Source: Lichenifustis flavocetrariae (GTDB lineage: Bacteria > Pseudomonadota > Alphaproteobacteria > Rhizobiales > Beijerinckiaceae). Taken from it: a stretch of DNA of 64,000 nt. Both the position numbers and the translations under genes were made by a program. The stretch is taken from positions 248,001 to 312,000 of the forward strand of contig NZ_JAMOIM010000001.1 in the NCBI RefSeq assembly GCF_026130545.1. The letters run 5' to 3'. Shown piece by piece: positions 1 through 10,100 of this stretch (position 1 is its first letter; each line of letters begins with the position of its first letter). Under the pieces are notes generated by a model, which saw only the letters and a program-made list of their open reading frames with translations, was not told the DNA's origin and did not search any database.

Positions 1-138
1 AGCGGTTGGCGTGCGGATCGAAAGGCAAAACCGTCAGACGCCATTCCCCGTTTCTGGCCCGGCCGAGATCGTCGCCGGGATCCGGCCTGAAACTTGCAGC
101 ATCACCCTTTTGCGGACAGCGCCTGGAAGGAACCCGCT

Positions 139-672
139 ATGTCGCTTCAAGACATCACCAAAACGGAGCCGGGTCTGCGTGGCTCAGGTCCCACCCGCGA
201 GGCATTCCGGGACGCCATGGCGAGACTCGGGGGCGCCGTGAATGTCGTCACCACCAGCGGTCCGGCCGGTCAGGCGGGCTTTACCGCCTCGGCGGTCTGT
301 AGCGTTTCCGACAGCCCGCCAACGCTGCTCGTGTGCCTCAACCGCAGCGCGTCGGTCTATGACACGTTCAAGGCCAATGGCATCCTCTGCGTCAACACGC
401 TGGCCTTCGGGCAGGAGGGGATTGCGAGCCTGTTCGGCGGCAAGACGCCGATGGCCGATCGCTTCGCCTCGGCCAAGTGGACCACGCTCACCACTGATGC
501 GCCGGTGCTCGACGGCGCCCTGGCGTCATTCGATTGCCAGGTCGCCGAGATCGTCGAGAGCGGCACGCATGATGTTCTGTTCTGCTCGGTCCTGGCGGTT
601 CGTTCGGCAACGGCCGGCCACGGGCTCATCTATTTCGACCGGCGGTTCCATGCCGTCGCCGACCAAAGCTGA
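139..672 (+). CDS. rutF: RutF-type flavin reductase
   Basis: Small flavin reductase of the HpaC/RutF family, expected to reduce FMN with NAD(P)H and supply reduced flavin to the RutA oxygenase in pyrimidine ring opening. The 177-residue product has the family features: an N-terminal FRDAMARLGGAVNVVTT segment, the FTASAVCSVSDSPPTLLVCLN flavin-binding stretch near residues 50-70 and a C-terminal LIYFDRRFHAV segment. ATG 139 is preferred over an upstream in-frame ATG at 94 because a GGAAGG ribosome-binding site lies 8 bases before it and homology begins shortly after. rutA follows after 66 bases on the same strand, which supports the Rut assignment over a generic flavin reductase. The first 138 bases of the window carry no gene I can support. 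Confidence 0.88.
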   Translation: MSLQDITKTEPGLRGSGPTREAFRDAMARLGGAVNVVTTSGPAGQAGFTASAVCSVSDSPPTLLVCLNRSASVYDTFKANGILCVNTLAFGQEGIASLFGGKTPMADRFASAKWTTLTTDAPVLDGALASFDCQVAEIVESGTHDVLFCSVLAVRSATAGHGLIYFDRRFHAVADQS

Positions 673-738
673 TTGTCGCATGGCATGTCGCTTGCCTCGC
701 ATCAACAGTTCCCGCCTCACGCTTGAAGGAGATTTGAT

Positions 739-1818
739 ATGGATATCGGCGTCTTCATTCCGATCGGCAACAACGGCTGGCTGATTTCGGAAGCGGCACC
801 CCAGTACAAGCCGAGCTACGATCTGAATAAAGCAGTGGTGCAGAAGGCCGAACATTACGGGTTCGAATTCGCCCTCTCGATGATCAAGCTGCATGGCTTC
901 GGCGGCAAGACGGAGTTCTGGGACTACAACCTCGAATCCTTCACGCTGATGGCGGGCCTCGCGGCCGTGACGACCAAGATCAAACTCTACGCCTCGACGG
1001 CCGTGTTGACACTGCCGCCCGCGATCGTGGCCCGGATGGCGACGACGATCGATTCCATTTCCGGCGGCCGGTTCGGGATCAATATCGTGTCCGGCTGGCA
1101 AAAGGCCGAATACGACCAGATGGGGTTGTGGCCTGGCGACGATTACTTCGGGCACCGCTACGAATATTCGTCCGAATACGTTCAGGTGATGAAGGATCTC
1201 TGGTCGACCGGCGAGTCGAACCACAAGGGCCGCTTCTTCACCATGACCGATTGCGCCATGAAGCCGCTGCCTTCGGCCGACATCAAGATCGTAGCGGCAG
1301 GCCAGAGCGGTCGCGGCATGGAATTCGCCGCGAGCTATGCGGACTATAATTTCGTCATGGGCACGGGGGTCAATACGCCAAGGGCATGCGCACCGACCTG
1401 CCAGAAGCTGGTAGAGGCGGCTGCCAAAACCGGCCGCGACGTCGGCTCTTACGTGCTCTTCATGGTGATCGCCGACGAAACCGACGAGCTCGCTCAGGCG
1501 AAATGGCAGAAATATCGCGATGGGGCCGATGTCGATGCCCTGTCCTGGATGGCCGATCAGGGCAGCAAGGACGCGGGCGATAACGGCACTGCCAAACACA
1601 TCAACCTTCCCGAGGGCGCGGTGAATTTCAACATGGGAACGCTCGTCGGTTCCTATGCCAACGTGGCCCGCATGCTGGACGAGATCGACACGATCGAAGG
1701 CGCCAAGGGCATCATGCTCACTTTTGACGATTTCTTGATCGGACTCGACCAGTTCGGCGAACGTATTCAGCCGCTGATGCAATCCCGTGCGACCGTTCAG
1801 ACCCGGCTTGCCGCGTGA
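739..1818 (+). CDS. rutA: RutA pyrimidine monooxygenase
   Basis: Flavin-dependent monooxygenase of the bacterial luciferase-like superfamily. RutA uses reduced FMN and O2 to open the ring of uracil or thymine, giving ureidoacrylate peracid. The 359-residue product starts [17 protein letters not shown], keeps the luciferase-like TIM-barrel signature ([15 protein letters not shown] near residues 115-130) and the [14 protein letters not shown] and [13 protein letters not shown] segments, and has the family's usual length. A ribosome-binding site (GAAGGAG) precedes ATG 739. It is the partner of rutF upstream, and its TGA stop overlaps the GTG start of the following amidase gene by 4 bases, so the three genes are probably one transcript. 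rutB, rutC, rutD and rutG are not seen in this window. Some may lie to the left of position 1. Confidence 0.92.
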   Translation: MDIGVFIPIGNNGWLISEAAPQYKPSYDLNKAVVQKAEHYGFEFALSMIKLHGFGGKTEFWDYNLESFTLMAGLAAVTTKIKLYASTAVLTLPPAIVARMATTIDSISGGRFGINIVSGWQKAEYDQMGLWPGDDYFGHRYEYSSEYVQVMKDLWSTGESNHKGRFFTMTDCAMKPLPSADIKIVAAGQSGRGMEFAASYADYNFVMGTGVNTPRACAPTCQKLVEAAAKTGRDVGSYVLFMVIADETDELAQAKWQKYRDGADVDALSWMADQGSKDAGDNGTAKHINLPEGAVNFNMGTLVGSYANVARMLDEIDTIEGAKGIMLTFDDFLIGLDQFGERIQPLMQSRATVQTRLAA

Positions 1819-3410
1819 GCAACGCGGTTTCGGCGGACACAATTCGCGCCACGATCATGGCCGGGACCGTGGCGCCTCGGTCGGCTGTCAAAAGCGAACT
1901 GCCGCCCCCCTATGACACGTCGTCGCCCGAACCGGCCTGGGCCGAACGAAGCTTCGCCGCCGCGGCGCCCCGACGGATGACGGTCGCGCCCGCCGGACCG
2001 GTCTCGGATGATCCGATCGACGCGCCTGTCCACACATTGGGCATCGGCGGCCTTTTGGCCGCCTACGCGGCTGGTGCAACGGACCCGGTCGCGGTCATGG
2101 CAGGCCTGAACGAGAGAATGGCATCGCACCCCTCGGGACGCGATGCCGTGCTGGCCGCGATCCCGCGTGCGGAGGCCGCGGCGGTGGAGAGTCGGCGGCG
2201 ATTGCGGGCCGGGGAGGCCCGTGCGCTCGAGGGCATCCCGTTTGGGGTGAAGGACATCATCGACGTCGCGGGCGCGCCGGTCACCTGTGGGTCTCTGCAG
2301 ACGGGGCGCCGCGTAGCCACCCTGGATGCCGAAGTGGTGGCTCGGCTGGTGCAAGCCGGCGCGATCCCGGTGGCGATGCTGGCGACCACGGAATTCGCCT
2401 GCGGCTCCGCCCACAACCCGCGCTATGGCGCGGTCCGTAATCCTTGGCGTGCCGACCGGTGGACGGGAGGGTCCTCGACCGGCTCCGGTGCCGCGCTGGC
2501 GGCGCGGCTGCTGCCGCTGGCGCTCGGCACGGACACCGGCGGATCGATCCGTATTCCGGCCGCGTCCTGCGGCATTACGGGCTTGAAGCCGACCCGCGGC
2601 CTCGTCCCCCGCACCGGGGTGGCGAGCTTGTCCTGGACCTTGGATCATGTGGGTCCGCTGGCCCGTTCGGCCGACGATCTCGCGGTCGTCATGCCGCTGA
2701 TCGCCGGCCCGGACGGTCGGGATGCCTATGCGGTCGCGGCCTATGCCGGGGACCGGGCACGGCTCGACCTTTCCGGCCTGCGGATCGGTGTGCCGAATGG
2801 CTGGTTCGTGGAACTGCAGGACGAGGCCGTCCTGGCCGCGTGGCGCGAGGCGTTGACCGTGTTCGAGAGCCTCGGGGCGCGGCTCGTGCCGGTGGATCTC
2901 GGCCCGATCCAGACCGCCCATGAGGACGGCTATCTGCTCATGATGTGCGAATTGGCGAGCCTGCAGGAGCCCGAGATCGACCAGATGGAAGCCTTCGATC
3001 CCGGCACGCGGGCCCGTATCGAGCAGGGTCGTATGTTCGACGCGATCGACTATTTGCGCGCCCTGCGCCGCCGTCCGCTGGTGCAGACGCGGATCCTCAG
3101 CGCAATGGCCGAGACCGACGTGCTCATCACGCCCGGCCTTGGCGGCGAGGCCGCATTCCTCGACGATCTGACCATCGCGGTGAACGGCGAGCGTCACCCG
3201 CTCCAGCGCGTGGTCCCGCGCAACACCATGATCTTCGACTATACCGGTCTGCCTGCCCTGATGCTGCCCTCCGGCCTTGGCTCGACGGGGCTGCCAGTGG
3301 CGATCCAGATCGTCGGCAAGTTGTTCGACGACGCGCTCTGCCTGTCTGTCGGCAGCGCGTTTCAGCGTGCGACGGGACACCACCGGCGGGCGCCCCCCGA
3401 GGCAGCGTGA
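1815..3410 (+). CDS. Amidase-signature hydrolase coupled to rutA
   Basis: Amidase-signature family enzyme, hydrolysing an amide or carbamoyl bond through a Ser-cisSer-Lys triad. All three positions are visible, counted from GTG 1815: Lys146 in GIPFGVKDI, the cis-Ser in GGSSTGSG (220-221) and the nucleophile Ser244 in [10 protein letters not shown]. Of known subfamilies it resembles AtzE/GatA-like hydrolases; the substrate cannot be read from sequence. The GTG start overlaps the rutA stop (GTGA), suggesting translational coupling, but it gives a 54-residue Ala/Pro-rich N-terminus without family similarity. ATG 1857 or ATG 1977 are alternatives, and none has a clear Shine-Dalgarno site. In the standard Rut pathway this place is taken by RutB, an unrelated isochorismatase-fold amidohydrolase, so this enzyme may act on ureidoacrylate or a later intermediate. 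That is inference. Confidence 0.85.
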   Translation: MSNAVSADTIRATIMAGTVAPRSAVKSELPPPYDTSSPEPAWAERSFAAAAPRRMTVAPAGPVSDDPIDAPVHTLGIGGLLAAYAAGATDPVAVMAGLNERMASHPSGRDAVLAAIPRAEAAAVESRRRLRAGEARALEGIPFGVKDIIDVAGAPVTCGSLQTGRRVATLDAEVVARLVQAGAIPVAMLATTEFACGSAHNPRYGAVRNPWRADRWTGGSSTGSGAALAARLLPLALGTDTGGSIRIPAASCGITGLKPTRGLVPRTGVASLSWTLDHVGPLARSADDLAVVMPLIAGPDGRDAYAVAAYAGDRARLDLSGLRIGVPNGWFVELQDEAVLAAWREALTVFESLGARLVPVDLGPIQTAHEDGYLLMMCELASLQEPEIDQMEAFDPGTRARIEQGRMFDAIDYLRALRRRPLVQTRILSAMAETDVLITPGLGGEAAFLDDLTIAVNGERHPLQRVVPRNTMIFDYTGLPALMLPSGLGSTGLPVAIQIVGKLFDDALCLSVGSAFQRATGHHRRAPPEAA

Positions 3411-3485
3411 CGCTCTGCCATTGCCATAGGACGGCGATTGGTTGAAGGCGCCGGCCGGTTCACCGTAAGCGCGTCGTCACCTTAG

Positions 3486-4526
3486 TCACGCTGTCTCACC
3501 CTCGACGATCTCGTACCCCGTGTCGATGATTTCGGGCGTCCCCGGTCGCTCGGACTGCTGCAACATCTTCTCGACCGCCATCCGCCCGATGAGAAACCGG
3601 TTCGACCGGATGGTCGAGAGCCGCAAAGGCAGGGCTTGACCGATGTCGAGCCCGTTGAAGCCGAAGAGGCCCAGATCCCGTTTCGGGGTAATGCCAGCTG
3701 TCATGCAGTGAAACACTCCGCCAACCGCCATATCGTCGTTGGAGAAGACGGCCACATCGACGTCGGGGCTGGACCGGAGAAGTGCGTCCAACATGGACCG
3801 GCCCGCCCCGGTGGAACTCGGCCCCTGAGTCATGGCTTCGCCCGCGAAAACGTGCCCGGCATCGCACAAGGCCTGCCGCAAGCCGTCGTAGCGCAGCTTG
3901 GCGCGCCGGTCTGCACTCCAGTCGTGACCGACATAGCCGAAGCGCCGGTAACCGCGGCGGAGAAGATGCCGGCCCGTGTCGTAGCCCGCGGCCCGATGTG
4001 ACAGGCCCACCGCGAGATCGATCGGCGTCGCGTCGATATCCATGAGTTCGGCGATGCGGATGCCGCTCGTCTGCAGCCGTCGGCGCGTCATGGGCGTATG
4101 GTCGAACCCCGCGATGATCATGGCCGCTGGTTTCCAGGCGAGCAGCGAGGCGACGAGTTTCTCCTCCGTCGTCGCATCGTAGTCCGTGATGCCGACGACG
4201 GGCCGATATCCCGAGGGCTCGAGCCCGGCATTGATCCCCTGCAGGACTTCGGGAAACACGATATTCGACAAGGAAGGAATGATCACCCCGACGAGACTCG
4301 ACACCGAGGAGGCAAGCGTGCCGGCGACACGATTGGGCACATAGCCCATCGCGTCGACAGCCTCCATCACACGTTCCCGCGTACTGTCCGCGATTGGACC
4401 GACGCCGCGCAGGATGCGTGACACCGTGATCTCGCTAACCTTGGCGCGAGCCGCGACGTCAGACAGCGTGATGGGCTGCTGACCCGTCGAGCGGCGGCGC
4501 TTCGATCGTTCAGAGGGAGCTGACAT
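3486..4526 (-). CDS. LacI/GntR-type transcriptional repressor
   Basis: DNA-binding repressor of the LacI family, gluconate-repressor-like branch. It has an N-terminal helix-turn-helix (about residues 18-65, ITLSDVAARAKVSEITVSRIL, followed by hinge helix VPNRVAGTLAS) and a periplasmic-binding-protein-like sugar or sugar-acid sensor domain (about 70-345). Length, about 346 residues, is normal. ATG 4526 is chosen over the TTG just upstream because GAAGG lies a few bases before it. The gene is divergent from the dehydrogenase gene starting near 4720. The intergenic region holds a 16-bp palindrome (4649-4664) that fits the operator type of this subfamily, so it probably represses the dehydrogenase gene and perhaps itself. 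The effector is unknown; a sugar acid is a reasonable guess. Confidence 0.9.
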   Translation of the reverse strand: MSAPSERSKRRRSTGQQPITLSDVAARAKVSEITVSRILRGVGPIADSTRERVMEAVDAMGYVPNRVAGTLASSVSSLVGVIIPSLSNIVFPEVLQGINAGLEPSGYRPVVGITDYDATTEEKLVASLLAWKPAAMIIAGFDHTPMTRRRLQTSGIRIAELMDIDATPIDLAVGLSHRAAGYDTGRHLLRRGYRRFGYVGHDWSADRRAKLRYDGLRQALCDAGHVFAGEAMTQGPSSTGAGRSMLDALLRSSPDVDVAVFSNDDMAVGGVFHCMTAGITPKRDLGLFGFNGLDIGQALPLRLSTIRSNRFLIGRMAVEKMLQQSERPGTPEIIDTGYEIVEGETA

Positions 4527-4648
4527 CAACCTTCGCCACGAAAACCCGTGGGCCGCCGAACGGCGTCACACGACGCCACCTTAGGTGCAGAGAGGATGAT
4601 CCTCAAACCGTGTCGCGCATCCGGATGCGGCTCATGTCCACTTAATTC

Positions 4649-4664
4649 ATGTTAGCGCTGTCAT
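4649..4664. promoter_or_regulatory. Probable LacI/GntR-type operator
   Basis: The sequence ATGTTAGCGCTGTCAT is an inverted repeat centred on AGCGCT, with 12 of 16 positions symmetric. Gluconate-repressor-like LacI proteins typically bind ATGTTA..TAACAT palindromes with a central CG step, so the site matches the regulator encoded next to it. It lies 55 bases before the preferred ATG of the downstream dehydrogenase gene. No second copy was noticed in the window. Confidence 0.65.
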
Positions 4665-4719
4665 TTCGGGGATGACGGCGCTGACGGTTCCTGCGATGGT
4701 ACGTTCCAAGAACAAGCAG

Positions 4720-5652
4720 ATGCAGGACATCATGCAGCAGGGTGGACCACAGTCGGCCGTGATCGGCCTCGGTTCGATGGGCCTCGGCATGGCTCGGAGC
4801 CTTCTCCAGGCTATGCCGGTCGTCGGCTTCGATCGCGATGTCGCGGCGGTCGAGCGTTTTATCGCGGATGGTGGGCGGGGCGCCGCTTCGGTGATGGAAG
4901 CCGCTCAAGGTGCATCTATCCTGGTGCTGGTGGTCGTCAATGCCGCTCAGACGGAAGCTGTGCTGTTCGGTGAAGCCGGTACGCAGGGAGCGGCGGCGCA
5001 GCTGGCGAAAGGCGGTGTCATCATCTCATGCGCCACGATGGCGCCCGATGACGCGCGGCGGCTCGCATCGCGGTGCGCGGAGCATGGCTTGCACTATCTC
5101 GACGCGCCGATCAGCGGTGGCGCAGCCCGCGCCGCAAGCGGTGAACTGACCGTGATGGCGTCGGGCACCCCCGACGCTTTCGCGGCGGCGCAGTCTGCGC
5201 TCGATGCCATGGCCAAGACCGTCTACCGGCTGGGTGACGAGGCCGGCATCGGTGCGTCCTTCAAGATCGTCAATCAATTGCTTGCCGGCGTCCATATCGC
5301 GGCGGCCTGCGAGGCAATCACGCTCGCCAAGCGTCTCGGTCTCGACCTCGAAAAGGTCTACGAAGTCATCACGGCCGCGGCCGGCAATTCCTGGATGTTC
5401 GAGAATCGTATCCCGCATGTGCTCAAGGGCGACTACCGGCCCGCGAGTGCGGTCGATATTTTCACGAAAGATCTCGGCATCGTCGCCGATATCGGTCGCT
5501 CGACCAAGTTTCCGACGCCGATCGCGGCAAGCGCGCTGCAAATGTTTCTCATGACGTCGGCTGCCGGCATGGGACGTGACGACGACAGTTCCGTGGCGCG
5601 GCTGATCGCGCAGATCGCGGGCCTCGACTTGCCCGGACAGGCCAAAACCTAA
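4720..5652 (+). CDS. 3-hydroxyisobutyrate dehydrogenase-family enzyme (LtnD-like)
   Basis: NAD(P)-dependent beta-hydroxyacid dehydrogenase of about 310 residues. The N-terminal Rossmann motif VIGLGSMGLGMA (residues 11-25), the substrate-loop motif DAPISGGAARAASGELTVM and the catalytic Lys in GASFKIVNQLLAG are all present. The closest recognised group is L-threonate dehydrogenase (LtnD/YgbJ), which oxidises a four-carbon sugar acid. That fits a LacI/GntR-type regulator next door, but no threonate kinase, isomerase or aldolase gene follows. ATG 4720 is preferred because homology begins at once and it leaves the operator at 4649-4664 in the 5' region. In-frame ATGs at 4672 and 4696 are possible; 4672 would leave only 7 bases after the operator. 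Substrate assignment is tentative. Confidence 0.82.
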   Translation: MQDIMQQGGPQSAVIGLGSMGLGMARSLLQAMPVVGFDRDVAAVERFIADGGRGAASVMEAAQGASILVLVVVNAAQTEAVLFGEAGTQGAAAQLAKGGVIISCATMAPDDARRLASRCAEHGLHYLDAPISGGAARAASGELTVMASGTPDAFAAAQSALDAMAKTVYRLGDEAGIGASFKIVNQLLAGVHIAAACEAITLAKRLGLDLEKVYEVITAAAGNSWMFENRIPHVLKGDYRPASAVDIFTKDLGIVADIGRSTKFPTPIAASALQMFLMTSAAGMGRDDDSSVARLIAQIAGLDLPGQAKT

Positions 5653-5921
5653 AGCTTGGTCAACGGGCTCCAGGCATCCCGATGGGGAGGGTGGATCGTG
5701 CGGAGTGTTGACGGTTCGGCTGTCAGGCGCGGCCCAGCCCCGGATGTCGGCTGGCGCCCCGGTTCGCTATTGGAAATTCGGCAACTCAACGCCCTCACGG
5801 CGCTCATCCTGTCCGCGGCGTTGATCGATTCCTTGAAGCCCTATTTCCCCACCAACGACAATCTGCTGGGCGTCTCGGCGCTTTGAAGGCTGTCGGATCG
5901 CTGTCCAAAATGGAGCATACC

Positions 5922-6827
5922 TTGGCCAAGAACATCGTTTTCACCGGCGGCAGCGGCAAGGCCGGCAAACACGTCGTCGCCTATCTGGTCGAGCAGGGCT
6001 ACAATGTCCTTAACCTGGACATGAAGCCGCTCGACCACCCCAAGGTCCGCACGCTCATCACCGACATCACCGACAGCGGCCAGGTGTTCAACGCTCTCAC
6101 GAGCACGCTGGAAAAACACGAATTCGCGCCGTCGCTGCGGGCCCCGAAAATCGACGCCGTGGTGCATTTCGCCGCGATCCCGCGCATCATGATCACACCC
6201 GACAACGAGACCTTCCGCATCAACACGATGGGAACCTACAATATCGTCGAGGCGGCTGAAAAGCTGGGGATCCGCAAGACGATCATCGCCTCGTCCGAGA
6301 CCACCTATGGCCTCGTTTTCTCCAACGAGCCGCGCGATCCGGCCTATTTCCCGTTCGACGAAGACTATCCCGTCAACCCGATGGACAGCTACGCCCTGTC
6401 GAAAATCTGCAACGAGCGTACCGGCCATGCCTTCGCGCAGCGCTCGGGTGCGGACATCTACGCGATCCGCATCGGCAATGTGATCGAGCCGCATGAATAC
6501 GCGAACTTTCCCGGCTTCTTCGCCGATCCGGGCTTCCGCAAGCGCATCACCTGGAGCTACATCGACGCGCGCGATCTCGGGCAGATCGTCGATCTCTGCA
6601 TCAAGAAGGACGGGCTCGGCTTCCAGATCTTCAATGCCGGCCAAAACGATTGCTCGTCCGACCTGCCGACCGCAGACCTCTTGAAGCGCTTCTATCCGAA
6701 TGTTCCGGTCCACGGCCAACTCGGCGAATACGAGGCGCTATTTTCCAACAAGAAGGCGCGCGAAATGCTCGGTTTTGTCGAGCATCACAATTGGCGCAAA
6801 TACGTGTCTTCGACGGCCAAAGTCTGA
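5922..6827 (+). CDS. NAD-dependent epimerase/dehydratase-family protein
   Basis: Extended short-chain dehydrogenase of about 301 residues. It has the N-terminal NAD-binding motif FTGGSGKAGKHV and the active-site Tyr-x-x-x-Lys in SYALSKICNE (about residues 154-163), preceded by a Ser/Thr-rich SSETTYG strand. The TTG start at 5922 is favoured because GGAG at 5912-5915 sits 6 bases before it and the product then begins MAKNIVFTGG; ATG 5910 in the same frame is the alternative. The gene lies 269 bases after the LtnD-like dehydrogenase on the same strand and may share its sugar-acid pathway, though the gap leaves co-transcription open. It is not a close match to the D-erythronate dehydrogenase (DenD) type. 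The substrate is unknown. Confidence 0.8.
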   Translation: MAKNIVFTGGSGKAGKHVVAYLVEQGYNVLNLDMKPLDHPKVRTLITDITDSGQVFNALTSTLEKHEFAPSLRAPKIDAVVHFAAIPRIMITPDNETFRINTMGTYNIVEAAEKLGIRKTIIASSETTYGLVFSNEPRDPAYFPFDEDYPVNPMDSYALSKICNERTGHAFAQRSGADIYAIRIGNVIEPHEYANFPGFFADPGFRKRITWSYIDARDLGQIVDLCIKKDGLGFQIFNAGQNDCSSDLPTADLLKRFYPNVPVHGQLGEYEALFSNKKAREMLGFVEHHNWRKYVSSTAKV

Positions 6828-6853
6828 AGAACTGCCGTTCTCAGGATAGTTAC

Positions 6854-6882
6854 GGCGTATCCATGCGAGCCATGGATGCGCC
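6854..6882 (+). terminator. Hairpin after epimerase gene
   Basis: A 12-bp stem with one G-T wobble (GGCGTATCCATG against CATGGATGCGCC) and a 5-base loop, 27 bases after the stop of the epimerase gene. No run of T follows, so it is a poor intrinsic terminator and could instead stabilise the 3' end of the mRNA. The rest of 6883-7114 holds nothing I can identify. Confidence 0.4.
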
Positions 6883-7114
6883 GCCGGCAAACCCAAATGT
6901 CGGGAGCGGCGGTAGGGATGCCATTCGAAGCACCTGGCCCGAGGCCCTGCCTGACCGGGATGCCAGATAAATCCATTGTTACCCATGCCGGAGGAGATGT
7001 CGTCAAGCCATCGCGGCGACGAGCTGCCATCACCGGAAACGAACGGCAATTCACGTAAATGCAATCTATTGCAGGCTGATCAGTGGATGACCGACCCGGT
7101 CTGAAGCGGTGGGC

Positions 7115-10100
7115 ATGGAACGCAAGACTCTCCCGTCATGGCCCCTCGGCCTGTCCGCTGCTGTCGCACTTTTAGCTGCCGTGATCATCCTTGGTGTCGG
7201 CGGCTGGCAGATCCACCGCACGCGTGAAGCGATCCTGCGCGATGCCGAACAGAACCTGCAGAGTCTGTGTAGATCCCTCGCGCAGCATGCCGGTCGAACG
7301 ATCGAAGCTGTGGATCTGGCGCTCGTGGAAGCGGTCGACCGGGCCGAGGATCCGTTGGGGAGTCCCGGATCGGCGGACTACCTGAAGCGCCGGGCTGAGA
7401 TGCTGGGCCAGGTGCGTAACCTCGTACAGACCGATGCCGAAGGCGTGTGGATCAACGACTCCGACGCGCCGCACCGTCCGGTCGACAGTGCCGACCGGGT
7501 CTACTTTCAATGGCACCAGACTCATCCGGACCGGGCACTTCATGTCGACCAGCCCATCGTAGGACGCGCCAGCGGCAAGGTCAGCATTCCATTGTCGCGC
7601 CGGATCAATGCGCCGGACGGATCGTTTCGCGGCATTGTGGTGGCGACGCTCGCGCCTGAATATTTGGAGCAGTTTTACCAAAGCCTCAAAACAAGCACGC
7701 ATAGCGCCATTTCGCTTTGGATGGACGACGGTCATCTCCTGCTTCGCTATCCTGCTATTCCGAACAACACGAAAAGCGATCCCTCCGCTCCTCAGGCCGC
7801 CGCAGCTGAACTCTTCAAGAACCGATCCGGCCTAAACCGCTCCCGCTCGCCTTGGGATGGCATCGACAGGCTCTTTGCTTTCGAACACATCGACGAGCTT
7901 CCGCTGGTCGTTGCCACGGGGGTGTCGGTCGACGATGTTCTCGCCGATTGGCGCCAGGACGCGATCGTTCAGTCCATCGTCGTCGGCGGAGCCGCCCTGG
8001 CGTTTGCCGTCCTTGGCTTTGGCATCGAAATACATCGGCGCCGGATCCGAATCTACCATGCCGCGTCGCGTGAGACGGACCGTCAATATCGGCTTCTCGC
8101 TGAGAATTCCTATGACCTGATCATTTTGAAGCCAAGCTTCGACGCCGCTCTCGCCTATTGCTCGCCTTCGTCGCGCGCGATGGTCGGATGGGACCCCGAA
8201 GAGATGATCTCGATGCCGACCGAGGTCTTTGTCCATCCGGATGATCTCGTCCGCGTTCAGGCCGAGTTCCAATCCCTCACGCCCGAGAATCCCGTGCTGA
8301 CCAGCCAGCATCGGGTTCGCCACAAAGGAGGCTATTTCATCTGGATCGAGGTGGTGTTTCGCCGGACCCGCGATGGCAGCGTGCTGGAGTCGGCCCGCGA
8401 TATTACCGTGCGCCGCCAGGCCGAACAGGCTCTGGCGGATAGTGAGGGCCGCTTCCGATCCCTGGCCGATGCCTCTCCCGACATGATCCAACTGCTCAAC
8501 CTCTCAGGATTGCGCCGGTATGTCTCACCGGCCGCTCGAGAGATCTTCGGACGCGAGCCGGACGAGATGCTCGGAACGCATCCGCTCGATTTCATCCATC
8601 CCGACGACGGTCAAGGTGTCAGTGAACTCCTGCGGGGCATGACGTCAGGTGAACAAGATCGAGCCCGCAGTGTCCACCGCGTCCATCACAAAGCCGGGCA
8701 CTGGGTGTGGGTTGATGTCCAATTCCGCCTCATGCGCGATGCCGCCTCCGGCCAGCCGTTTGAGATCGTTTCGCAAGTCCGGGACGTCGCGGAACGCGAA
8801 GCCCTACAGGCGCGCCTCAAGGAGGCCAACCGCCTGCTTCGGCTTGCCGAAGAGATCGCCCAGATGGGGCATTGGCGTCACGAGATCTCCAGCAACACCC
8901 TGAGGTGGTCGGAGGAAGTCTATCGCATCCATGGGGCACAGCCGGCCATTTTCATCCCCACGGTCGAAGCCGCCATTGCGATGTACCACCCGGATGATCA
9001 GGCCTCCGTCGAGCGATGCGTCGCATCGGCCATAAACCAATCCCAGAACTACGAGTTTCGGGCGCGGATCATTCGGCCGGATGGGGAAACACGCCATGTT
9101 TTGGCACGGGGCATGTGCGAGGTCGACTCCGCGGGCATGATGATCGCACTCTTCGGCATCATCATGGACGTCACCGATCTGCGGCGGGCCGAGCTCGCGG
9201 CCATGGAAAACGAGGCTCGATATCGTCTGCTGGCCGACAACACCACAGACATGATCACCCATATGGATCTGGACGGTCGACGGTTGTTCGTGTCGCCCGG
9301 ATCACGCAACTTGCTGGGCTATGATCCCGATGAACTGAACAATACCAACCCGCATGACATGATCCATCCGGAGGATGCGCCCCAACTGCGGCAGGTGTTC
9401 GCCGATCTCTCCTCGGGGCGCGTCGCGCAGGCCGTTAACGTCAACCGGCTACGTCACAAACAAGGACAGTGGATCTGGGTCGAAGCGTCCTTGCAGGTGC
9501 TTCTTGATCAGGAGGGCAAGCCGGCCGGCTTCGTGGGCGCGGTTCGCAATATCATGGATCGAAAGCTCGCCGACGAAGCGATGCGGGCCAGCGAAACGCG
9601 ATATCGCGTCCTTGCTGAGACGACCTCTGACGTCATCACCCAGCTCGATCTCTCGATGCGGCGGCAATATGTCTCGCCCGCCTGTCGTCATGTGCTCGGC
9701 TACGAGCCGGAGGAAATGCTCGGGTTGCGCCCGTCCGACGCGATCCACCCGGAAGACGCGGCGGATATCCGCGCCCTTGCGGCGCGCCTCGTCGCCGGCG
9801 ATGTTTCAGGCGACAGGGCTCTCACGACCTATCGGATGCGCCATAAGGCAGGGCATTGGCTTTGGGTCGAAGCCGGCCTCAATCTGATCCGGGACGAGGT
9901 CACCAATGCTGCGGCGTCGATCATCTGTTCGCTGCGGGATGTGACGGAGCGCCAGCGCGCGGCCCGGCACCTGGAGCGAGCCAAAGCGGCAGCCGAGCAG
10001 GCGTCGCGCGTCAAGGCGGATTTTGTCGCCAACATGAGCCACGAGCTCCGGACGCCGCTCACCGGCATTCTTGGGGTGCACGATTTGCTGCGTCAGGATC

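Noticed and set aside
526-1842. A 438-codon open frame on the reverse strand over rutF and rutA
   Set aside because: It is the antisense of well-recognised genes; codon bias of GC-rich DNA keeps the reverse frame open. No family similarity.
1797-3383. A 528-codon reverse-strand frame over the amidase gene
   Set aside because: Arg/Gly/His-rich translation typical of a shadow frame in GC-rich DNA; the forward frame has all amidase motifs.
5656-5886. A 76-codon forward frame between the two dehydrogenase genes
   Set aside because: No ribosome-binding site and no recognisable family; it may be a gene remnant but cannot be supported.
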